Source of the DNA: Siphonodentalium dalli
Taxonomy: Eukaryota; Mollusca; Scaphopoda; Gadilida; Siphonodentaliidae
Reading direction: 5' to 3'
DNA length: 64,000 nucleotides
NCBI GenBank assembly: GCA_032622095.1
Contig: CP136067.1
Location: 49,825,899 to 49,889,898 of the forward strand
In this document: positions 12,166-23,422 of the stretch, piece by piece
How positions within the stretch are numbered: the stretch's first letter is position 1
Layout of the letters: each line of letters starts with the position of its first letter
Made by a program: the position numbers and the translations under genes
Notes under the pieces: model-generated
What the model was told of the DNA's origin: nothing
Database searches by the model: none
Seen by the model: the letters and a program-made list of their open reading frames with translations, nothing else

Positions 12166-12924
12166 TATTACAAAGGATATCCACATGGAACGGGGTTATA
12201 GCTGCAAGACAGAGTTGAGTCCCCTGGATACACTGGTTTGACCGTTGTCATCGTGTATATTTTCGTAATTAAATCTAACATTTTTTATTTAAGTGTTTTG
12301 TCAGTTACAATGCATTCTGAATTGATCTAGTCAAATTTTCAAATGCACATGGACGGTTTCTCAGAGTAATTCAGAATAACAAAGTCCTAAACAATAAAAT
12401 GTGTTATTTCCTCACACTATGTGTACATTGTGGCAGTGTCGATCAGTCCGCTTAGCAGGGGACTGAACTCTGCCTTGCAGTTTGGGAACGGGGTTCGTCC
12501 ATTCATTTTTGCAGAGTTATGCTCCTTGGAGTGACAACACGCATCCGATGCAACTTCTGATATCTGTATAACCATAGATCGTGTTTCAATTATCTTTGAT
12601 ATACTCACGAGGCAGCGGTGCATGGTGAACAATATACACATCCATCAAGTTTTGTTCTAATGATGTTTGTACTTTATCAGGGCCAAGTCTCAATCGCATG
12701 TCCAGGGAATAGTATTTCTAACGCCCCCACAATCTCGTTAAATAAAACCTCCAATCATTTCCCAATATAAGATAAAATCAAGCGTGTATGTCCACTATGT
12801 CGGTCGAATGAAATATCTGTCGGCGGCCCACTCCGAGATGGAATCGAATCTCCGTCAGCTGTCCAATTTACAAATGTAAACAATCGGATGTTGTTGTTTT
12901 GTGTCTAATGTATGTTGTGTCAAC

Positions 12925-13055
12925 TCTTTCTCTCTCCCCCTCCCTCTCTCTCTCTCGCTCTCTCTCCCTCTCCATCTCTCTCTCTCCTATCTCTCTCTGT
13001 CTGTCTCTCTATCTCAATCTCTCCCCTCTCTCTCTCGCCCTCTCCCCCCCCCACA

Positions 13056-13100
<45 letters not shown>

Positions 13101-13420
13101 TCTCTCTCTCGCCCTCTCTCTATCTATTTAATGCTGCGCCAGCACGACTCTCACCATGTAAGGGTTATCCCCTTCTATACTAAATGATATGATGTTTAAA
13201 ACATGGTTGCATGGGATATTTTTTAAGGGTTAATCGCGCTTCAGGTCCTAGTTCCATGTCGCTTACCACGCTTCCTGTTTTAGTACTGTGGGTACACGGA
13301 CCGTGGAGTCTGGGCCAAGATCTCACTTTGATGTCCTAGATACATGTCGCTTACCACGCTTCATTTTTAGCACTGTGGGCACACGGAACGCGGATATCGG
13401 TCGACCAGCTCGCCATATTG
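12925..13420. repeat. CT microsatellite joined to a conserved ~80-120 bp unit
   Basis: A CT-rich tract (about 12927-13125) is followed by two tandem versions of a unit containing CATGTCGCTTACCACGCTTC and TGTGGG.ACACGG (near 13256 and 13346), with CCAAGATCTCACTTTGATGT between them. The same microsatellite-plus-unit arrangement recurs at 15066-15345. Confidence 0.7.
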
Positions 13421-14462
13421 GAATATTTAACTCCAGCCACATGTTTACTATTATTATTTTATTCATCTATAAGAAATAGTTGTTATATTTACACAATATA
13501 CAGTGTACAGTTACACATAATCAGGTTTGGTATATATATACATGTAGCTGAAGGTCGAACCATATACCTATATACATTGGGGTGGTGAGTCTACAAATTA
13601 TCTACAATTTATTTACAAACTATATACAATGTATATGTACACTTGTAAATATATTATAAATTATGTTATATCTATTGTGCTGACAACACAAATTATTATC
13701 AGTGTTATAAAGGCAATTTGGAGATGAGGTTATGTATACGTGGATCGAACTTGTCCTCCAATTACAATGCCAATTTGTATTGTAATATACTTATTGGTAA
13801 TAAATATGTTTAAAATTACCTCACAATGGCACGGTTTGACAAACTAAAGTGGCGCAACTTTTTAAAAGAGTGTTCCATTGTTCAAGAGAATTGCAGGGTT
13901 TCATTTCTGAACAGCTGCACACGAGAGCACACATTCAGCAGACAACTATAGCCGTATATATTATCAAGCAATGTAAATTTCCATCGTATGCACGATCGTG
14001 ATATATCACAAGAAACCACTATTATATCATTAAAAAACATTAGAAATGTTCTTATCTCTCACTAGTGAATAATAAGCGCGGACATCCCGCCAACTTGGCA
14101 GCGCGTCGACAAATGACTTTACATTGAATCAGGCGGATTGAAACTATTTTCTTAAAGACGCACATGACAACAACACCCGACAATGCAAAATGATTGTTTT
14201 GTTCATTAAAGTTAAATTATTGACCAACTTCGTAGCACTAACCAAAATAGACACAAAAACAAAGAGACAAATTGGGGGACTATATTTTCCGTCGGCAGCT
14301 CGAGCGCGCAATACTGTCGTATACGGTTGTGAAGCGTCTCAGTCAACAATGGAAATGTGTGCATTTTAAAGCTTCTGTTAAGGATTTTGATTTGTTAAAC
14401 AGGCACAAAGCTCTAGTTTTGTTTTCATGTGATCACAAGATGTTCAACTCGTTATGTATATA

Positions 14463-14569
14463 GGGATATAAGATTTTATGAAACTCGTTTGATAAATTTG
14501 ATTCACAACACGTCTACGACTAGTTGTGAATAAAATTTATGAAACTCGTTTCATAAAATCTTATATCCC
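14463..14569. repeat. Near-perfect hairpin, 47 bp arms
   Basis: Arms 14463-14509 and 14523-14569 are inverted copies beginning GGGATATAAGATTTTATGAA with few mismatches and a 13 nt loop. Both arms contain GAAACTCGTTT. Confidence 0.88.
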
Positions 14570-15065
14570 AAAATAACTCGTTGGAGATATTGTGTTTGTT
14601 ACACTCACAAGAAAGAACGTCAGGAGATTTCCAATCGGCAGCGAAAAAGTAATATATATATATATATATAGGAATATGTTCATGTTCAATCTCAACAACT
14701 CGGCCATTTCCGATTTTAAACGGAAATTGCATCTCCCATAAATAGACACAATATCTGCCTGGCAGTGACTATTTCAATCACGTGATTGAGCATGTGTATA
14801 TACTACCGGGAAATGCGTGGTTGACTGGGAGGTAACTCGTCTGTTAAACTTGAACTAATTATTGCTATTTATTACTATTTATCGCCTTTAATGCATGATC
14901 AAGTGAATAAATTAAGCTAAATTCACAGCTATGCGTCGACGAGTCAAGGTCACCGCCTTATTACCAGGACCGCCGGTGTATATTATTGTAGCATTGCGCG
15001 AATATAGTTTCTATTTATGGAAGAGGTTATTACCAAGTGAACCAGAAATGGTCGAGTCGTTAAGA

Positions 15066-15066
15066 A

Positions 15067-15148
<82 letters not shown>

Positions 15149-15345
15149 ACTCTATCTCTCTCTATCTGCAAAATATGGCAATTTGCATGCTTGTGGTATT
15201 AATTCTTCAAGCCAGTCGGGGCCAAGATCTCACTTTGATGTCCTATTCCCGCGATGGCATGTCGCTTACCACGCTTCCTGTTTTAGCACTGTGGGTATGC
15301 ACGTACCACGGATATCGGTCGACCAGCTCGCGCCTATACGATCTC
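15066..15345. repeat. CT microsatellite plus conserved unit, second copy
   Basis: The CT tract at 15066-15170 is followed by GGCCAAGATCTCACTTTGAT (about 15222), CATGTCGCTTACCACGCTTC, a TTTTAGCACTGTGGGTA block, and CGGATATCGGTCGACCAGCT. This is the same order as at 13240-13420, but only one unit is present. Confidence 0.7.
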
Positions 15346-16343
15346 TGAGATCAGGAAACATTGATCCATAACCACCACAGTGTGGTAGTTAATGAATAAT
15401 TGGTCCCCAATTAAATAAAACATGTTAACGTGTCGCGATAAAGCCACCAACAGTGATCAAATATTAGATTAGAGCCACTTTGCATCATCGCAATTTTCGC
15501 AAAGGTTACCGTTAAAGCGTACCAGTTGGCGAATACATATTTGCCTTTTACGTGCAAGATGCCATCGTGCTATATTTGTATAATGTTATTACGATCACCG
15601 CATTTCTAGTTGCGAGCCACGCTTCCTCAATGGTCCACGAATGATTTTCAACAACATATTCACCCCTGGTCATGTGGCCCTACTACTCTGCTGAGATGTT
15701 GGTGGTCCTGCTGAATTGCTATTATGTCGGTAGGGAAAAATCATGTCGTTACAAAAAAGTACTGTTATTTTTTCTAAAGTTGTCGTTTTTGGGGTATTTG
15801 GCTAATCCAAGCGATTTGAGAAAAATCCAGTTTCAGTAACTCAGTATGAAATATCCAAGAACTAATTTATTTTTGAAATAAATAATGGTTGTGCTGGTGT
15901 TTGTAAAACCACGTGACTAGCCATCTTGATTATAGTCGATTTGCATCAACTAATGCAATCAGTATATCATTGGTGATAGTGCCATGCATGTTGCAATATA
16001 ATTATAGTTAGTTCAATCATAGTTAAAGCCACATGGCGGTTTGTGCTCCAAAATACAAATAATATTATCAGCTTTTGAATGTTTCCCGGTATCGAAATAG
16101 GTCGATAAATATCTTAACTACCTTTCTACGAGCATTCTGTAACCCAAAAAAGAAGTACTGAAAATGCAACTATGAACAAGGTGTTTGGGTCCCAAACAAA
16201 ACAGCCATATGCACGACATGGAACAGAAAAGAGCGTTCCGTGTTATTCTATTCCTGATATGGTAGCAATAAAGATCGTTTGTCTGACTTCGGGCGAAAAT
16301 TTGAAAACGGTTGGAAAATGGCTGTGATTTTTGCAAGTGTTTT

Positions 16344-16743
16344 TTAACCCTTTACCCAACAGAAGGGCCCTGTGCCAATGCATTCTCTTATGTATGCGAG
16401 TCGACCATAGGTCGCCTCGCATATATAAGAGAATGCATTGGCTTAACACATTAAAAATTATAAAATTGTTAAAGAATGTAAGAAAAAATGGTAAAAAGTG
16501 TTAAAAAAAGATTTTTTTTAGGCCAATGCATTCTCTTATATATGCGAGGCGACCTATGGTCGACTCGCATATATAAGAAAATGCATTGGCACAGGGCATA
16601 ACTGTAACTATCACAATGTGGTCAAGGAGCCGGTTCCAATGATATCCATATTTGTATGGTTCTATTGAGACAGACCGAAGATAATTTAGGCTGTTGAAGC
16701 TTTATTTGGCCGGTTTTGGCCGGTTTGTTGGGTAAAGGGTTAA
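16344..16743 (+). mobile_element. PiggyBac-like MITE, family P, copy P2
   Basis: Intact 400 bp copy: TTAA (16344-16347), CCCTTTACCCAACA, two inverted hairpins, TGTTGGGTAAAGGG, TTAA (16740-16743). Almost identical to P1 and P3, so amplification was recent. The hairpin spacer CGACCATAGGTCG is kept in all copies. Confidence 0.9.
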
Positions 16744-16964
16744 AGCATATGAAGCCGACATATCAATATTTCGTGTATATATATTTTATCGACCTATCGT
16801 ATCCGTCCCTCCAAATTACGTAGACAAAATTTGGAGCTTCGAATGAGCCATGTCCGTTTAAAGGAATTTTCTTAAATTATTCAAGTTTGACAATAACCTC
16901 GAAAATGGCAACTTGATAAAAAAAAAACAACGATACATTTCAGCAGTATCGCTCTGCCCCGCTA

Positions 16965-17060
16965 TAGGATAGCTAAGGCAAAGGATAGGATAATTATTCT
17001 TACAATATACACACATGGAAAGTACAATTACAAATAAATATAATAGAATATACATGTATT
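16965..17060 (-). mobile_element. LINE 3' tail fragment (minus)
   Basis: On the minus strand this reads GTATATTGTAAG, then AATAATTATCCTATCC, matching the end of the plus-strand tail at 31290-31432. It is interpreted as a very short 5'-truncated insertion of the same LINE family. Confidence 0.4.
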
Positions 17061-17112
17061 TGGTTAGGGGTGATATAGTCATGTCTGATTGTCTTCCTAT
17101 CATCCCAGTATG

Positions 17113-17228
17113 TGGTGACAGATTATATGATGTAGATGGCCTGGTGACAGATTATATGATGTAGATGGCCTGGTGACAGATTATATGATGTAGATGGCCT
17201 GGTGACAGATTATATGATGTAGACGGCC
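17113..17228. repeat. 29 bp tandem repeat, four copies
   Basis: TGGTGACAGATTATATGATG plus TAGATGGCC repeats four times with at most one substitution (TAGACGGCC in the last). Near identity implies recent expansion. Confidence 0.97.
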
Positions 17229-17386
17229 GAATTAATTGGATTGTATTTTTGTTACGTTCACCGTGTGCAGACTGGATTTTTAATATGCTTTGTTAGGGCG
17301 ATCGTACGAAATGTGGTTCATCCAGTAATGCCCAAAGTAATTGACCACTTAACCACAGCAGAATTATGGGTAATTTTTCAGGATTT

Positions 17387-17458
17387 AGTCGGAAATATGG
17401 CTTGTTGCCATTCATCGGGTAGCTTTCCGATGAATGACAACAAGCCATATTTCCGACT
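17387..17458. repeat. Near-perfect hairpin, 33 bp arms, 6 nt loop
   Basis: Arms 17387-17419 (AGTCGGAAATATGGCTTGTT...) and 17426-17458 are reverse complements with about two mismatches. Confidence 0.88.
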
Positions 17459-17654
17459 CTGTATGTATCGGCATGGACTTGGTCGATATAATTAATATAT
17501 ACTATGAATATACAAGTGTGAGTGGAACCGAGTGAAGTTTTGGGAATTTTTTTAATTAAAAGAGGTGTGCGGTGGGGGATATATTAAATATTTTTTATTT
17601 TTTTTACATGTATTAGCCGAAAATTATATACCGTTGTTCACACAAGTTCGTTAC

Positions 17655-17775
17655 CAACAATTTAGCTCTCGAAACAGCACAGCGGATAGTGGGTTTAAGT
17701 TTGTATGTCACACGAATTCATTTAGCTATCGAAACGGCACAGCGGATACTCGGATTATGTTTGTATTGACCGTTC
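17655..17775. repeat. 60 bp tandem duplication
   Basis: TTTAGCTCTCGAAACAGCAC and TTTAGCTATCGAAACGGCAC begin 60 bp apart (17661, 17721), each followed by AGCGGATA and a GTTTGTAT block. Confidence 0.8.
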
Positions 17776-17796
17776 ACTCGGTGAAGCGAAACGATA

Positions 17797-18060
17797 CGGG
17801 GGGGGGGGGGGGGGGGGTGGGGGGGGGGTCTGACCCCCAAATTTGGTCAACATTTTCAATAGTTGGAAATTTAATACCTGACACAACAGTAGTTGGAAAT
17901 TTCACACCAAAAATAGGTTGAAAGTGTTCTCGTAGTTTGATTTTCCAACAAATTATTTGTGGGCAATTTGTTGTTTTTATGCCAACAGTGATATAGTTTC
18001 CTGCTTTTGGTCAAAATCTTTGGGAATTTTCCAACCTTAGTGGTGGAGGGGGTGTCAGGT
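17797..18060 (-). repeat. Poly-G tract and interspersed repeat F, copy F3
   Basis: A run of about 30 bases that is nearly all G (about 17797-17828) has clear G-quadruplex potential. It abuts F3, which carries AGTTGGAAATTT twice, TGACACAACAGTAGTTGG, and GTAGTTTGATTTTCCAAC. This is the reverse complement of F4. Confidence 0.65.
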
Positions 18061-18084
18061 CGGACATTTACAACACTTGGAGAG

Positions 18085-18600
18085 CTTGGTGCCAGTCTAG
18101 GTGCTAGGATTGTGCAGTTTTCAGGTTCAGATTAAAAAAATTCCCCCACTGGTTACGATCAAGGGGTCCTGATCCCTCCTCGATGGCTAGTCAAAAACTG
18201 CTAATTAATTTTTTTAAATCGAGGCCTGAATTTGCCTCTGGAGTAACATCTCTAGATGTTAGGATTTTGCAGTTTTAAGGTTCAGATTTCAAAATGTTCT
18301 CCTACTGCGCTGAGGGGTCCTGGTTTCTCTCCGATGGCCAGTCAAAAACGGATTTTTTTTAAATTGACGTCTGAATTTGCCTGGTGTTAGACCTCTAGAT
18401 GCTAGGATTTTGCAGTTTTCAAGTTTACGATTTAAATCTTTCTCCCACTGTGGCCGATGGGTCCTGGTTTCTCCCCGATGGCCAGTTAAGAACTGCTAAT
18501 CAATTTAAAAAATTGAGGGCTCAATTTGAATGGAGATAGACATCTAGATGCAAGTGTTTCGCAGTTTTTAGGTTCAGATTCAAATTTTCTCCCTCGAACT
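18085..18600. repeat. Tandem repeat, unit about 140-155 bp, four copies
   Basis: TCTAGGTGCTAGGATTGTGC, TCTAGATGTTAGGATTTTGC, TCTAGATGCTAGGATTTTGC and a CATCTAGATGCAAGTG variant begin near 18096, 18251, 18391 and 18540. Each is followed by AGTTTT..GGTTCAGATT and, in the first three, GGGTCCTG and CCGATGGCCAGT blocks. The array directly follows F3. Confidence 0.85.
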
Positions 18601-18649
18601 TTGTAAAATCTGGTCCAAGGGGGTGGGGTGCAGTTGGAAATTCCAAGGT

Positions 18650-19600
18650 GGACACCCTCAACGAAGACCCACTAGCCACGTCCCTGGGATCATACGTACC
18701 AACGCTTTGTCGTAATAATTATGTTGTTTTGACACACTTGATCTTTCGTTCCCACATGAGTAGGCCATAATTAAACAATCATACCAGTGACTTTTATTTA
18801 TTTTTTGTTAGCTTTAGGTTTAAAGTTATAATTATGTTTTGTAAATCTTAATATAAATCATAAAGTTCATGTAATTATTTTTATCAGTTCTTAATGTTAG
18901 AAGGCATCATACAAATTTGAAAATTAATTCATATATACATTGTATACTAGTATGCTTAAGGGATATGCTTTCCTTAAAAGTAGAAATACTTTTAGCACCT
19001 CCTTTCAACACGAATTTGAACGTCAACATATATGACAGAAACAGAAAAAAATCATTACATTGTAACTTACCAGTATGTTAATGGAAAACAGCAACAAATT
19101 TAAAGTTATTAAATCCCAAGTGTTATGTTTCAAGCATATTTATGCTGTTTGGTATTACAAGTAGTTATATTTTTTTATTTTTAAAGCTATATTTTAAATT
19201 ATAATATGTTGTTAAAAAAAATATTATTGGATATGATTTATTAAGTGTGTTGAATAAATTATTGAATTGAAAACAAATATTCGGGTTAAGTGTGAATAGT
19301 GCCTCAATCATGATACAGCCTTATACATGGCCGGCTGACCAGACTTGATTACCACATTCCCAATCACGACGTACGCTGCCTCGGCATTTCCAGCGACAGT
19401 CAGTTTGTCTTACTATAAAATACTGTATTCGGAGTGTTCGTCTCATTAAGCTCAGAACAGTCCAATTGTTTTGATAGAAGAACCCGATATTGTTAAAAGT
19501 CAACCCATGGGTTCCAACGCTTATTATATAATTGGTGGGAATGAACCATTCATAATTTTTTTATTCTCAAATCACCGGACATGTACGGTATAGCAGAGTA
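18650..19600. other. AT-rich, no recognisable gene
   Basis: Very AT-rich with no domain, clear repeat family or hairpin. A 60-codon minus open frame (19503-19321) has no recognisable content. Confidence 0.35.
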
Positions 19601-19889
19601 TAATTATGAATACACATCAATATAAATACATATAGATAATAGTGCAAATGAAAATAATATATAGGTCAATAATCGTGTACACGTGTGGAGAGGGTGTGAG
19701 GAGGGGTTTTGTGTTAGGTGTGTGTGTGTGTGTAGGGACTAACATTGGGTCTGGCATAATCACTGGGGTGAAGTGACAATCGTGTTGATCATATTTGCCT
19801 TCCGTATAATTTCGCTGTATATGGACGTACGTGGTGGGATTTGGTGCGGGTGCTTCAAGGTTCGCGTGGTTATGCCACATGGGGGGGGG

Positions 19890-22160
19890 GGGGGGGGCTC
19901 CATTAGGCGAAGGGCGTCTCGGATGAACATGCTAAAATTGGTGAGGATTCTTTTATTTATGCATGTGAAGAGGGCATTGAGTTTGTGGGCATTGGGCCGC
20001 GTGCAATAGTATGATTTATGATATTTTCGTCTCAAATCGCGGAGTTTTTCACAGTTGAGTATGATATGGTAAGTTCAACGTCGCATAGTATGCACTTTCG
20101 ATCGGAGTAGTCTTTTTTCGCCCACGATCCGGATTCGATCGGTAAGTTATGATTTCTTGTACGAAATTTAATCAGACGCGTTACTACTGTTAGGTTTTCT
20201 AAAGAGAGGTATAGTTCATTTGAAACGTCAGTCTTGATGCATTATTCTACAGAAGGCACATTTATTAGATTTTACTATATCATCATGCCATGATTGAACA
20301 AATGCGTCTTATATTCGACCTTTGTTGAGTCTATTGAAAGATGGTGGGTTGATAGTTGCTTGGTCTATCCAAATATTGGATAGGCCGAGATCATTTAGGC
20401 TTATTTTGTATAAAGTCAATCCAACCATTTTTCCAATTGTTTGTGCAGTGATAGCTATACAGTGCATAATAGAGTATAAGTGGGAGTCTGCATGTCTGCA
20501 TGTTCATAATTTTATTCAAATATGTTAGACATCGTAATTGTATATTTTGAGCAATTGGGAATATACCCGCCTCCCCATAAACAAAACAGCATGTATTTGT
20601 GGTTTTGCGTAGGTTAAGTGCAAATTTAAAGATGGATTATCTCTTTAAATAACAAATTTGAAATAGTTGCGTGGGTATAAAATAATAAATATGAAACGAA
20701 GACCCCTGTCCGGAAATCAATATTGATTTTATTTCGAATATTTTATTGGGACCGTTTATTTGTCTATTTTTAGAACATACCATTCGGGTGATACCATATA
20801 GCGATATAGAGCATTAGGATGTTCATATGGCTACGCACCGAACGTCAAATGTCCCAGATTGATTGATTGTATTGTTTTATTCCATAGTTATAAAGCGATA
20901 ATGAGTATAATTAACGTTTATTTGTGACAAAATTACACAATAAAATTTCTGGTCTCTGTTAACATGAACCACTATTGTTCGTTAGCTAAACAACCACACC
21001 TTTTTAGACCAGAAAATATTCGAAATAAAATTAATATTACCGATAGAAGCATTTCCGGACAGGAGTCTTCGATTCAGATATAATATTTCCCCCCCCCCCC
21101 CCGGTAACTATATAATACATGTTTACAAAGAGATCATCCACCTTTAAGGAACCAATGGTGTTTTCAAAGCCCCATACTTCGGCTCCATGATTCATTATGG
21201 GGGTTATTGCTTTTTTGTAAATTTCAAGAACGCTGTCATAAGAGAGGTTATTTTGTCTGGCTTTACTTATGAGTGCGTACATGGCTTTCTTTGCATCTTT
21301 GCATCTTATGTTTCGTTTCCTGCTAAATGTTCCATTTTTACTAAACCATGTACCCAAGTATTTGAAGCTATCCACGATCTCAATTTCGTTACCGTTTATT
21401 TTGAATGACATTTATTTTCTTTGTTTTGGTTTTCTGCCAACAATCATAATTTTAGTTTTGGAGGCGTTGATGCTTAGCTTCCATGTGTCGCAGTACGATG
21501 CGAAGTGATTTAAGGCATTTTGTAATCCGGAATGGGAGTCTGTAATTAGAGCTGTATCATCAGCGTATATTAATAGGAAACCCCTGTTTCATGGTAACTA
21601 ATTTTACTTATATCTATGCCCTTACAGTAACAATTTTGTAGGTATTCCTCGACATCGTTGATGTACATGACAAAAAGTATCGGTGAGAGACAATCACCTT
21701 GATTTAGGCCAATTTGACTTCAGAAAAATGCAGATGACTCATCGGTCATCACGCACATCTTTAAATTTTGGTACATACTCTTGATAATATTCAGGATTTT
21801 TCCATTTACGCCAAAATGTAGAAGTTTTCTCCAAAGGCCTTCTCGCCAAACACTATCAAAGGCTTGTGAAAAATCGATGAATGCGCACTATTGGTTTTTT
21901 TCTTATTGAGTTTCATTATCTGGGTGAGCACATGTAGGGAGAATATATTATCAATCGTACTGTATCCTTTGCGAAACCCCGCCTGGGCTTCAGACTCAAG
22001 GTTATTAATCTGAAGAAAACTATTTATGCGATTGCAAATGATACTCGTGAACAGTTTGGACATCGTGCATATAAGTGTGATTTTCCTGTAATTTTCAGGT
22101 TTATGCGGGTCATCTTTCTTATAGATTGGTTTACTACTGAGTGAATTATCCCATTCAGTT
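19890..22160 (-). mobile_element. LINE ORF2 remnant interrupted by MITE N
   Basis: Minus-strand LINE, truncated at its 5' end by MITE M2. From 22160: PIYKKDDPHKPENYR, then SKLFTSIICNRINSFL, SEAQAGFRKGYSTIDNIFSL (RT blocks 1-2), then QIGLNQGDCLSPILFVMYIN (RT block with QGD.LSP). The catalytic box region (about 21560) is damaged. It continues EIVDSFKYLGTWFSKNGTF and AITPIMNHGAEVWGFE (thumb). MITE N copy A (20626-21150) interrupts here. The element resumes at about 20620 with VLFMGGGYIPNCSKYTI, then LNDLGLSNIWIDQATINPPS, an AFVQSWHDDIVKSNKCAF-like block, and VVTRLIKFRTRNHNLP, with RRKYHKSYYCTRPNAHKL near 19990. Many stops and frameshifts make it a pseudogene. The C-terminal pattern matches LINEs widespread in lophotrochozoans. 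Confidence 0.9.
20626..21150 (+). mobile_element. MITE family N, copy A
   Basis: Inverted termini TTAAAGATGGATTATCTCTT and the reverse of CTTAAAGGTGGATGATCTCT. Inner blocks ATTTCGAATATTTT, TTTCCGGACAGG and ACCAGAAATTTTATTGTG occur on both sides in inverted order, so most of the element folds back. It lies inside the LINE at 19890-22160. The second copy is at 52831-53508 in the opposite orientation. Confidence 0.8.
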
Positions 22161-23422
22161 TTAAAGATGCATAATCCGATTAAGCGCCCCTCAACTACTA
22201 TTTATTTTGTTTCGGGGTTAAAAAATATTTGAATCGAGTCGAGGAACCCAACCATCAAAGCTCAGAGTTATTAGATATCGATTTTTGAGATCTTTTATTT
22301 TTTACCATCGATACTTAATAGTGGCCCAGTAATGCCCCGGTTCCATATTCCCGATTTTCTGTCCCGAATTAGTATATTCGGCACCAATTCGGGACCAGAC
22401 CAAATCGGCAGCATTCGAGAGAATTCTGGACGAGTTTTATTCCAAAAGCCGCCGAACTGATGACAAAATTTAATCGTCCCGAACATTGCCGAGTATTCCA
22501 GAATGCTTCCGAATTTCTTCCGAATGATAAAGAATTATCCCGAACTGATACCGAAATTTCGTGCGAGTAGCTGCCGAATTGCCCAGATTACTACCGACTT
22601 GTTGCCGAATATCCCGAATCAATGCCGAACTGGTACCGAATTGATGCCGAATAAATACCGAATTGGTATTCAATTGCTGCCGAACGTCCCGAATCGATGC
22701 CGAATTTTGCAGATACACCGGATCTCAGTATAAAAGCAGCCACACATGGCGAATTCGGGAATAAGCTACCGAATACTGCCGACTACTCCAGAATATCCAC
22801 CCGAATATTGCCGAATACTGCCGACTACTCCCGAATAGGTGCCGAATTGCTCCCGAATTTCTCCCGATGATTGACAAATCGGGAGCGATTCGGCTTGGTT
22901 CCCGATAGTTTTGAACATTTCAAAACTGTCGGGAGCGGGCCCAGAATCGTCCCGAATCGACCCCGATAGCACCGATATCCCCGATCATGTTCGGGGGTAA
23001 AAATTCACTGTACCGACTCGTCCCGAACTTACTCCACGATTTTTGCAAAATTATGATTCGGGAGTCATTCGGGAACATTCGGGGTGGAAAATCGGGGATA
23101 TGGAACCGGGGCTTAAACAGTCGACGAGCCGACGGTCTCGGATCGAATTGCGGATGAAGATGGATAACTCTAAAATAAGATGCTTTGTGTTGATAATAAG
23201 GCCAAATTTCGTAGAACAACATGTTGATAAATAACACGTTTCGGGCAATTTTATACTATAGTTGACAGTGGTTAGCATTAGTTTTGGGCAATTAATCGAT
23301 TTTTATAACTGAAACGGTATTTCTAAAAATGTTGTTGTTGTTGTTGTTGTTGTTGTTGCTGTTGCTGTTGTTGTTGGAATCTGATTATATAGGGAGCTTC
23401 TAATCGGATTGAGTACCTTTAA
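22161..23422 (+). mobile_element. MITE family M, copy M2, carrying a nested element
   Basis: Left end TTAAAGATGCATAATCCGAT, right end ATCGGATTGAGTACCTTTAA, with M-family internal blocks (TTGAATCGAGTCGAGGAACC, TAGATATCGATTTTTGAGAT, GTTGATAAATAACA and a GTTGTT run at about 23330-23372). A 777 bp element is inserted at 22335-23111, without which the copy would be about 480 bp. Confidence 0.85.
22335..23111. mobile_element. Harbinger/PIF-like non-autonomous element nested in M2
   Basis: Terminal inverted repeats CCCCGGTTCCATATTCCCGA and the reverse complement of TCGGGGATATGGAACCGGGG. Flanking TAA on both sides (CAGTAA and TAAACAG), compared with M1 and M3 at the same position, fits a 3 bp TAA target duplication as in PIF/Harbinger. 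The interior is a dense array of CCGAAT/CCGAAC motifs, one every 10-20 bases on the left half and partly inverted (TTCGGGA) on the right. No transposase is encoded. Superfamily is inferred from target site and ends. Confidence 0.8.

Noticed and set aside
12899-13187. Three overlapping leucine/serine-rich open frames
   Set aside because: Translation of a CT dinucleotide tract.
17113-17228. CRISPR-like direct repeats
   Set aside because: The 29 bp units are directly adjacent with no spacers, in a eukaryotic context.
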